Shown piece after piece: positions 1 through 5,323 of a DNA stretch of 8,640 bases; within the stretch, counting starts at the first letter, position 1; each line of letters begins with the position of its first letter. The position numbers and the translations under genes were made by a program. The stretch comes from JAWXCH01 sp034440595. Its GTDB lineage: Bacteria > Planctomycetota > Planctomycetia > Pirellulales > JALHPA01. The notes below the pieces were generated by a model, which made no database searches, was not told the DNA's origin, and saw nothing but the letters and a program-made list of their open reading frames with translations. The stretch covers positions 1-8,640 of the forward strand of contig JAWXCH010000420.1 of NCBI GenBank assembly GCA_034440595.1, given 5' to 3'.

Positions 1-199
1 GATTTATCCCGCTTCTCGCCAGTGCGCCCCACCTGCGACCAAATTCCCAAGCAACCTTTTACACAATCTAGCCATCCCTGCAAACCGCAGGCTGCACCCA
101 CTGTAAATATTGCCGGAAACTGGTCTGGACACAAAGGTGGGAATCTAGAGAATTCCGCGAACTGCCATTTTCAGGATTGTTTCGGTCGGTAGATCTGTC

Positions 200-442
200 A
201 TGCATCGAAGCTGCACCACCCGTCATTTACTGCCAGTATGGGCCATCGCACTGCTATTGAGCACGTGCGGGGGGTGTGCATGGTTTAAGGGGACGGACAA
301 GGATTTGGCCAGCGAAACAATCGCCACGAACGAGGCTGCCGTCGTGCGCGCAAAGCGCGGGGCAATCAGTTTGGACTCTGCCTTTGGCGGTATCACGTCA
401 GAGTCGCAGCAGATTGAGAAGAATCTGGGAATTGGGCGGTAG
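200..442 (+). CDS. Small putative exported lipoprotein, function unknown
   Basis: An 80-residue frame whose N-terminus looks like a bacterial export signal: basic residues (HRS...RH) and then a hydrophobic core at about residues 10-20 (LLPVWAIALLL). This leads into the cysteine-rich STCGGCAW, so cleavage before Cys23 or Cys26 and lipid attachment is possible, although neither is a textbook lipobox. The mature part is short, polar and without a domain I recognise; it ends in SQQIEKNLGIGR. From memory, short planctomycete lipoproteins often end in a similar '(R/Q)EIE..LG' tail, but that is recollection, not a search. No convincing Shine-Dalgarno precedes the ATG, which is common in this phylum. 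A repeat element begins seven bases after the stop. The competing frames here (223-546 on -, 276-515 on +) run through repeat DNA and look like shadows. Probably real, not certain. Confidence 0.55.
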   Translation: MHRSCTTRHLLPVWAIALLLSTCGGCAWFKGTDKDLASETIATNEAAVVRAKRGAISLDSAFGGITSESQQIEKNLGIGR

Positions 443-448
443 CGGGGC

Positions 449-480
449 AGCACTGCTGGGCAAGCCAGCAGTGGCACCCA
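449..480 (+). repeat. Hairpin repeat A, copy 1
   Basis: A perfect 9-bp inverted repeat, CACTGCTGG (451-459) and CCAGCAGTG (465-473), with loop GCAAG and a conserved right flank GCACCCA. The same unit recurs at 2438-2468 and 5271-5301 in the same orientation. Translated on the + strand it gives the tell-tale string LLGKPAVAP, which explains some spurious frames. I recall this as a common planctomycete intergenic repeat; its function is unknown to me. Confidence 0.85.
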
Positions 481-552
481 GCGGCAATCTGGCGGATCTC
501 TTGGCCAGCCGATAGGCTGGCGTCTTCGACGATTGGTCGCGATCAAGAAAAA

Positions 553-603
553 CCCTCACCTGCGGCTGATACCGCGACCTCTCCCGCTGCGCTGGAGAAG
601 TGA
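553..603 (+). repeat. Double-hairpin repeat B, degenerate copy 1
   Basis: It begins CCCTCACC and contains GCGGCTGATACCGC, identical to the core of the copy at 2360-2410. The first stem (TGCGG/CCGCG) keeps pairing through a T:G wobble. The second stem has decayed compared with copy 2: only TCTCC (580-584) against GGAGA (594-598) plus a few inner pairs remain. This looks like an old copy of a palindromic intergenic element. Confidence 0.75.
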
Positions 604-640
604 AGGCAAAACGGAAGTCATCGCCAAATCAAAGTGAACT

Positions 641-687
641 GGATTCCCGCATGCGCGGGAATGACGAAGAGGCGGCGGGAATGACGA
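641..687 (+). repeat. ATTCCCGC palindrome with duplicated GCGGGAATGACGA tail (repeat C)
   Basis: ATTCCCGC (643-650) and GCGGGAAT (655-662) form a perfect 8-bp stem around ATGC. The right half, GCGGGAATGACGA (655-667), is repeated exactly at 675-687, a 20-base period. Palindromes of the form GGATTCCCGC...GCGGGAATGACG are widespread dispersed repeats in bacteria and resemble the ATTCCC-N8-GGGAAT class (dRS3-like). Only one palindrome copy plus the half-copy occurs in this window, so assignment to a dispersed family rests on general knowledge. Confidence 0.65.
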
Positions 688-748
688 CGCGCTGGGACCG
701 TGCCCGCAACATTGCACCCAAGTTTTCTACTACTGATGGACTAATTCG

Positions 749-2272
749 ATGACGGACACACACGCGACGATTCTAGAAAACCTGTGCAATCATCGCCGCA
801 AGACGGCACAGCTTGCCTCGATCGAAGGGCTGCTGGGCTGGGACGAGCGAACTTATATGCCGCCGGCGGCGGGGGAATATCGCGCCGAGCAGATCACGCT
901 CTTGGCGGGGATGGTGCATGAGCGTCTCACTGACCCGCGAATTGGTGAGTGGCTGGCGGAGCTAGTGGATTCGCCGCTTATGCAGGATCCGCTTTCAGAC
1001 GCTGCCACGAATATTCGCCAGCTCAAACGCGAATACGAAAAGAAGACGCGGCTGCCGCAGCGGCTGGTCGAAGAACTGGCGCGTGCGACGGTGCTTGGTC
1101 AGCAAGCGTGGGTGATTGCACGCGAGGAGAACAACTTTGCGACATTTCAACCGCTGCTGGAGACGCTGCTGAAATTGAAGCAAGAGGAGGCCGATGCGCT
1201 AGGTTGGAAAGAGTGCCGTTACGATGCGCTGCTGGACCAGTACGAGCCGGGGGCGGTTACGTCACAGGTAGCAAACGTACTGGCAGATTTGCGCCAGCAA
1301 TTGGTGCCGCTGGTGGCCGAAATTCGCGATAGCGGACGATCCCCCGATCTGGAGATATTGACACGCCTGTACCCGGTCGAAACACAGCAGAAGTTTGGTC
1401 AAGAGGCGGCGGCCAGGATCGGTTTTGATTTTCAGCGCGGGCGGCTGGATGTGACGCATCACCCGTTTTGTGGTGAGGCAGGCCCGCACGATGTACGCAT
1501 TACCACCAGGTACGACGAGCATCACTTCCCGCAGGCGTTTTTTGGCATCTTGCACGAGACGGGACATGGGATCTATGAGCAAGGGCTGCGTGCCGGTCAG
1601 TATGGATTGCCGACGGGGAGCTTTGTTTCGCTAGGGATACACGAATCGCAGAGCCGGATGTGGGAAAATCTGGTCGGTCGGAGCCTGGCTTTTTGGCAGC
1701 ATTGGTTTCCGCTGGCGCAGCAGAAGTTTCCGCCGGCGCTGGCCAAGGTATCGCTAGAGGATTTCTACTTTGCGATCAACGATGTGCGACCGTCGTTGAT
1801 TCGTGTGGAAGCGGACGAGGCAACGTACAACCTGCACATCTTGATTCGCTTTGAACTGGAGCAGGCGCTGATTTCGGGGGACTTGGCGGTGGCCGATCTA
1901 CCGGGGGCGTGGAATGAGAAGTACCAGCATTATCTAGGGCTGACGCCGCCGAATGACAGCGACGGCGTGTTGCAGGACATCCACTGGAGTGCAGGGCTGT
2001 TTGGCTACTTCGCGACCTATAGCCTGGGGAATCTGTATGCGTCGCAGTTTTTTGAGCAGGCCGACAAGGAGCTAGGTGGCCTGAATGCGCAGTTCGCTGC
2101 CGGAGAGTACGCGCCACTGAGAAAATGGCTCAATGAAAAGATTCATCAGCATGGGCAACGGTACACGGCACCGCAGCTTGTGGAGCAGGTGACCGGTAAG
2201 CCGTTGTCGCATGATGCGCTGATGCGGCACTTGCGCGGGAAGTTTGGGGCGCTGTATGGGGTGAAGGGGTGA
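749..2272 (+). CDS. M32 family metallocarboxypeptidase (carboxypeptidase Taq type)
   Basis: A cytoplasmic zinc-dependent carboxypeptidase that removes residues from peptide C-termini; there is no signal peptide. At 507 residues it is the normal length for MEROPS family M32, and all signature blocks are in order: HPF at 238-240, DVRITT at 248-253, the zinc-binding HETGH at 269-273 (H269 and H273 as ligands, E270 as catalytic base), and HES at 298-300 supplying the third ligand E299. These are followed by the conserved RVEADE..YNLHI block (352-364), QDIHWSAG (409-416) and GYF.TYSLGN (419-428). The remainder is helical, as usual for the family. The start at 749 fits the family N-terminus (ENL..H.RK...SIEGLLGWDE), though no Shine-Dalgarno is visible. 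The gene stands alone, flanked on both sides by repeats A and B, and converges on the tad cluster. It is probably a housekeeping peptide-salvage enzyme with no sign of a link to the pilus. Confidence 0.97.
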   Translation: MTDTHATILENLCNHRRKTAQLASIEGLLGWDERTYMPPAAGEYRAEQITLLAGMVHERLTDPRIGEWLAELVDSPLMQDPLSDAATNIRQLKREYEKKTRLPQRLVEELARATVLGQQAWVIAREENNFATFQPLLETLLKLKQEEADALGWKECRYDALLDQYEPGAVTSQVANVLADLRQQLVPLVAEIRDSGRSPDLEILTRLYPVETQQKFGQEAAARIGFDFQRGRLDVTHHPFCGEAGPHDVRITTRYDEHHFPQAFFGILHETGHGIYEQGLRAGQYGLPTGSFVSLGIHESQSRMWENLVGRSLAFWQHWFPLAQQKFPPALAKVSLEDFYFAINDVRPSLIRVEADEATYNLHILIRFELEQALISGDLAVADLPGAWNEKYQHYLGLTPPNDSDGVLQDIHWSAGLFGYFATYSLGNLYASQFFEQADKELGGLNAQFAAGEYAPLRKWLNEKIHQHGQRYTAPQLVEQVTGKPLSHDALMRHLRGKFGALYGVKG

Positions 2273-2359
2273 TGCTGTTCCAACGCTGGACAGCAGGAGA
2301 GTTGCATCGCTATTCTACCGATGCACGTTTTCCTGTTTCACTTCCCGATCATTAAAGCA

Positions 2360-2410
2360 CCCTCACCCGCGGCTGATACCGCGACCTCTCCCGCAAGCGG
2401 GAGAGGTGAA
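2360..2410 (+). repeat. Double-hairpin repeat B, intact copy 2
   Basis: Two adjacent stems: CGCGG (2368-2372) with CCGCG (2379-2383), then a perfect 11-bp inverted repeat from ACCTCTCCCGC (2384-2394) to GCGGGAGAGGT (2397-2407) with only AA between. Followed by GAATTATTTG, so it could act as a weak terminator for the carboxypeptidase gene. It shares CCCTCACC..CGGCTGATACCGCGACCTCTCC with the copy at 553-603. Confidence 0.8.
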
Positions 2411-2437
2411 TTATTTGTGCCATCGAATGTTGTTCAG

Positions 2438-2468
2438 GCACTGTTGGGCAAGCCAGCAGTGGCACCCA
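2438..2468 (+). repeat. Hairpin repeat A, copy 2
   Basis: CACTGTTGG (2439-2447) and CCAGCAGTG (2453-2461) with loop GCAAG and the same GCACCCA right flank. The single change from copy 1 (C to T in the left arm) turns a C-G pair into a T/U-G wobble, so the RNA hairpin is kept. Confidence 0.83.
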
Positions 2469-2527
2469 ACGCGTTGTTTGCACTGGCGGAGCCAGTGGCA
2501 CACAGACCTCTATTAACACGCGAATGA

Positions 2528-3085
2528 TTACTGCGCGCCGCTGAGTGCACCAGTGTCATCCGATGCAGGCAAACGTGGGGCAGGAATAGTAGCGTCGTAC
2601 TTGCGCATAATCTGGTCGGCTTGGTAAGCTGACTGTCCTTCGTATGGCAGATCCGAAGCATAAACCGGCGGCAGTGAGCCTTGCGGGGTCGTGCTAACAA
2701 TGAACTGCTGGACGGAGTCTACGCGATTCGCAGTGATATTCGGATTGTTGCCTTTCTCGACATACACCGAGCGGAACTGCGGCGGCGAATAAGTCAGAAT
2801 TGCTTTGACGCGAGCCACACCGGCGGTGGTTAGCTGGTTCGTTGATTCGTCGAAGTGATGCGAACCGAGCAGGTTCTGTTTTTGCCACCCGCGCTCGACC
2901 CCCACCGACATCATGTCGCGAACGCTTTGTGCGTCCATACCGACGTATTGCTTTGGCCAGGCAACTGTCTCGTGAGTTCCTTCATGCACGTTGCCCCAAA
3001 AGCGGTCCCACCAGTGTGCGGAAGCCGGACTAGCCGCAGTGAGTGCCAATAATCCGCCCAAGACTGTGGTAGCGATCCGGGACAT
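2528..3085 (-). CDS. Small exported protein with weak OmpA-like C-terminal region
   Basis: A 185-residue protein when started at the ATG at 3085, which has the best ribosome site of the window (AGGAGA seven bases upstream). A longer frame from 3115 would add ten residues ahead of the signal peptide and is less likely. Residues 1-23 form a clean Sec signal (MSRIATTVLGG..., hydrophobic core, then ASPASA before HWWDRFW), so the mature protein lies outside the inner membrane. Residues about 74-135 (HFDESTNQLTTAG, then VKAIL, RSVYVEKG, NRVDSVQQFIV) follow the OmpA/peptidoglycan-binding order of FD..L...G, a mid-strand and a final R..AV helix. The usual Asp before the helix appears replaced by Asn, so the match is distant and inferred. 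The tail is proline-rich. It lies 208 bases downstream of tadC on the same strand, so it may be a pilus or envelope accessory, or its own unit. Confidence 0.8.
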   Translation of the reverse strand: MSRIATTVLGGLLALTAASPASAHWWDRFWGNVHEGTHETVAWPKQYVGMDAQSVRDMMSVGVERGWQKQNLLGSHHFDESTNQLTTAGVARVKAILTYSPPQFRSVYVEKGNNPNITANRVDSVQQFIVSTTPQGSLPPVYASDLPYEGQSAYQADQIMRKYDATIPAPRLPASDDTGALSGAQ

Positions 3086-3092
3086 AAAGCGT

Positions 3093-3098
3093 TCTCCT
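3093..3098 (-). promoter_or_regulatory. Shine-Dalgarno AGGAGA deciding the start at 3085
   Basis: On the - strand the sequence reads TTAGGAGAACGCTTTATG: AGGAGA with seven bases before the ATG. Almost no other gene in the window has such a site, and it fixes the internal Met rather than the upstream ATG at 3115 as the start. It also suggests efficient, possibly independent translation of this exported protein. Confidence 0.75.
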
Positions 3099-3293
3099 AA
3101 CGCGCGGTAGGGCATCCAAGCAAACCAGTGTCAGACATCGACTTCGATGCGCATGCGCAAAAGAGGAAAGCCGTTGCCTCAGCAGTCGGTATCGGCAGTC
3201 CGGTTGCAACGACTCCGCCAGATTTTCCAGCAGGCGTACCGCCGGATTAACCGGCAAAGTCGTGATTGCTTGCCGCAGCGGTCGTGCTAGCAA

Positions 3294-4228
3294 CTACTTT
3301 CCGCCGTTCATGGCGGGGAACATTTCGCGGACCATCGTGATGGCGGCAGGACCAACCAAGACCACAAAGATGCCCGGGAAGATGAAGATCACCAGCGGGA
3401 AGATCAGCTTCACGGCGGTTTTGGCGGCTTTTTCCTCGGCCAACTGACGACGCCGAGTTCGCATCGAATCGCTTTGAACGCGCAACGCCTGGGCGATGCT
3501 GGAGCCGAACTTATCGGCTTGAATCAGAATCGCCGCTAGCGAGCGGAGATCGTCAACCCCGGTTCGCAGGCCAAGTTCGTGCAGCACGTCGGCACGATTG
3601 CGGCCCATCTGCAATTGAAAATTGCACATGCTGAATTCTTCGCAAATTACGCGGGCTACCTTCTTCATCTCTTCGCTGACTTTGCGCATCGCCTGGTCCA
3701 GACCCAGCCCGGCTTCGACGCAGACGACAAGCAGGTCGAGCGCGTCTGGCAGAGTCATAAAGATCTGGTCTTTGCGGTTTCGGGCAATGAACCAGACGAC
3801 GATATCCGGCAGGTAAAACAAGAGTCCGCCAATCAGTACGATATACATCAGGTTGTCTTGCGTGGCACCGTTCATCAGCAGCATGGGGGCGCCGCAGAGA
3901 AACAGCCCGGCAATCAGACCCGCGAATTTTAAGCCTAGCAAGACGCTGACCGCGTTCTCTCCGCGAAAACCGGCGATGGAGAGGCGGAGCTTGAGGCGTC
4001 CCATCTCGAGTTCGGTTTTCGGTTGCAGGGGTTTGGCAAGGCGGGCGTGGCGGAAGCCAGCATTCTGGACATCGTGCCTTCGCCTTTTTTCCCCTTTTCA
4101 TCGCGCCGTCGCGAAGTGGGGTCGCGTAGTTCGTCCAAACGTTCGACGGCGCGCGTACGTTTACCTGCGATCAAACTCAACATCCACCAGGCGACCACGG
4201 CGAACAGGCCAAAGATGGCCAGTGGCAT
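3294..4228 (-). CDS. tadC: TadC pilus platform protein, reading frame broken by an apparent -1 frameshift
   Basis: TadC pairs with TadB as the inner-membrane platform of the Tad/Flp pilus, on which the CpaF motor acts. The open frame from 4004 (236 residues) starts mid-protein at MGRLKLRLSIAGF. The missing N-terminus lies just upstream in another frame from the ATG at 4228: MPLAIFGLFAVVAWWMLSL (a membrane helix), then AVERLDELRDP, then ASATPALP. Restoring one base near 4028-4042 joins them as ...PALP/AKPLQPKTELEMGRLK..., giving 311 residues, a normal TadC length. Then come two membrane helices (about 96-115 and 127-148), a T2SSF domain (about 159-290; LPDALDLLVVCVEAGLGLDQA, ADKFGSSIAQALR) and a final helix pair (LIFPLVIFIFPGIFVVLVGPA). 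The start at 4228 is 40 bases after the tadB stop. The break may be a sequencing error, a real mutation or recoding. An unlikely alternative is that the 4004 ATG starts a shortened functional protein. Confidence 0.85.
4028..4042 (-). other. Frameshift site within tadC
   Basis: On the - strand this reads GCCTTGCCAAACCCC. Upstream coding sense is in the frame of 4228, downstream sense in the frame of 4004, a shift of -1. Losing one C from a GCCC run near 4041 would give PALAKPLQPK; losing one base in AAACCCC would give PALPNPLQPK. A AAC CCC (4034-4028) also has the X XXY YYZ form of a slippery heptamer, but with C in the second triplet, which is unusual. The new frame is open back to about 4097, so the true site could be somewhat upstream. 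Confidence 0.75.
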
Positions 4229-4268
4229 GAGCTTTTCAAAATTAAATAGGCTCGCGAGAAGCACGGTA

Positions 4269-5228
4269 TTACACCCTGATGTTGACGATTTTGCGAATGA
4301 CCAATGCCCCAAGAATCTGCATAATGACACCACCGGCCAGCATCTGCTTGCCCATTGGGTCGGTGAACAGGATCATGACGTAGTCAGGATTGAGCCGGTA
4401 GACGGCCAAGAACAGCGCTGGTGGCAAGGCCAAGAGCACGATACCGGACAAACGACCTTCGCCCGTGAGGGCCTGCACCTGTCCCCAGATTTTGAATCGC
4501 TCGCGAACGAGTTCGCCGATTTTGTCCAGAATCTCGGCTAAATCACCACCCGTCTGTCGTTGCAAAACCACCGACGTGACAAAGAATTTGAGGTCCAGGT
4601 TCGGAACGCGCTCAGTCATGTTGTTCAGCGCATCTTCCATTGCGATACCAAGATTCTGCTCTTCAAAGACGCGATTGAACTCAGCACCGATCGGATCGGT
4701 CATTTCATCGGCGACAAGGCGGAAGCCTGAAGCCAAGCTATGACCCGCACGTAAGGCGCGAGCGATCAGCTCCAGTGCGTCGGGCAATTGCTTGGCAAAT
4801 TTTTTGAGCCGCATCCGCCGGCGAAGAATTAACCACATCAGCGGTAGCGTCGTAATCAGGAGTGCCAACGGCACAACCAGCGTTGCAGTTACACCGGCTA
4901 CTACTGAAACCAATGCGCCAGCGACGCCAAGCCCGGCGGAGATTGCCACAAACTTGCCAGGTGTCAACGAGGTATCCGCTTGCTCAAATAGCAGAGTCAG
5001 GTTTTGAAACCGGGCGACGAAATCGGCCGCCAGGCCTTTTGTCGCTCCGAGGGGTTCGTACAGCACGCCGCGGTTGAGCAGGCCGTCTTTTGACGAAACT
5101 TTGGCGCCTGTCAACTGGGCCAGGCGGTTCTCGACAACTTCTTCGCCACGCCCGCGCATCAGCATCGCGATGCCACCGACCAGGCAGGCCACGCCGAAGA
5201 ATGCCGCAATTGAGATCAAAATCGTCAT
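4269..5228 (-). CDS. tadB: TadB, Tad/Flp pilus inner-membrane platform protein
   Basis: A 319-residue integral membrane protein of the type II secretion F (GspF/T2SSF) superfamily, forming with TadC the platform for Tad pilus assembly. Layout: an N-terminal membrane helix (residues 2-23), a cytoplasmic stretch, a close pair of helices (about 92-135) ending in the basic RRRMRLKKF, the T2SSF domain from about 147 (QLPDALELIARALRAGHSL; later LQRQTGGDLAEILDKIGELVRER) and two C-terminal helices (about 260-280 and 296-314). This length and order match TadB. The neighbours fix the identity: cpaF lies 95 bases upstream and tadC 40 bases downstream. No Shine-Dalgarno precedes the ATG; the bases just before it are pyrimidine-rich (TCTCTCCT). 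The 5' leader contains repeat A copy 3, which may affect translation or mRNA stability. Confidence 0.95.
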   Translation of the reverse strand: MTILISIAAFFGVACLVGGIAMLMRGRGEEVVENRLAQLTGAKVSSKDGLLNRGVLYEPLGATKGLAADFVARFQNLTLLFEQADTSLTPGKFVAISAGLGVAGALVSVVAGVTATLVVPLALLITTLPLMWLILRRRMRLKKFAKQLPDALELIARALRAGHSLASGFRLVADEMTDPIGAEFNRVFEEQNLGIAMEDALNNMTERVPNLDLKFFVTSVVLQRQTGGDLAEILDKIGELVRERFKIWGQVQALTGEGRLSGIVLLALPPALFLAVYRLNPDYVMILFTDPMGKQMLAGGVIMQILGALVIRKIVNIRV

Positions 5229-5270
5229 AGGAGAGACTACTTAATTGGTTGTGGTCGCTGCAACTTCAAG

Positions 5271-5301
5271 GCACTGCTGGACAAGCCAGCAGTGGCACCC
5301 A
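5271..5301 (+). repeat. Hairpin repeat A, copy 3, inside the tad transcription unit
   Basis: CACTGCTGG (5272-5280) and CCAGCAGTG (5286-5294), loop ACAAG, right flank GCACCCA as in the other copies. It sits between the cpaF stop (5324) and the tadB start (5228), so any cpaF-tadB transcript carries it as a 9-bp hairpin about 43 bases before tadB. The conserved flank is in the + orientation, opposite to transcription here. Confidence 0.85.
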
Positions 5302-5323
5302 AACTCTCTACTTTGTTGACGTA

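Larger units (their letters stand above)
443..748. other. Repeat-filled intergenic region before the carboxypeptidase gene
   Basis: This 306-base gap has no credible gene. It holds three unrelated repeat or palindrome elements in sequence: a CACTGCTGG hairpin repeat (449-480), a degenerate double-hairpin repeat (553-603) and an ATTCCCGC/GCGGGAAT palindrome with a duplicated tail (641-687). Only about 60 bases (688-748) are left for the promoter and leader of the downstream gene, and I see no clear -35/-10 pair or Shine-Dalgarno in them. Confidence 0.7.
2273..2527. other. Convergent intergenic region carrying repeats B and A
   Basis: The + strand carboxypeptidase gene and the - strand exported-protein gene end here tail to tail, 255 bases apart. 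The space contains repeat B (2360-2410) and repeat A (2438-2468). A 68-codon + strand frame (2321-2527) crosses both repeats and is not a believable gene. No classical terminator with a T-run is obvious; the strong hairpin in repeat B could serve in that role. Confidence 0.6.

Noticed and set aside
77..91. CCTGC-AAACC-GCAGG hairpin upstream of the small lipoprotein gene
   Set aside because: A five-bp stem with no T-run or repeat partner is expected by chance.
223..546. A 107-codon - strand frame opposite the small lipoprotein gene
   Set aside because: Arginine- and proline-rich composition typical of an antisense shadow, overlapping repeat A; the + strand frame has a proper signal sequence instead.
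2321..2527. A 68-codon + strand open frame after the carboxypeptidase gene
   Set aside because: It runs straight through repeats B and A (giving LLGKPAVAP), has no homology I recognise and no ribosome site.
3086..3293. A possible small - strand gene or terminator between tadC and the exported-protein gene
   Set aside because: The 87-codon frame at 3030-3293 overlaps the exported protein's start in another frame and shows no protein-like pattern; the only palindrome (GCCGG-ATTAA-CCGGC, 3241-3255) is short and has no T-run.
3553..4101. A 182-codon third-frame - strand open frame overlapping tadC
   Set aside because: Its Arg/Pro-rich translation has no TadC features; the other two frames supply the two halves of TadC instead.
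449..5301. The recurring 31-base hairpin units considered as a CRISPR array
   Set aside because: Copies are about 2-3 kb apart with genes between them, not regularly spaced with short spacers, and no cas genes are present.
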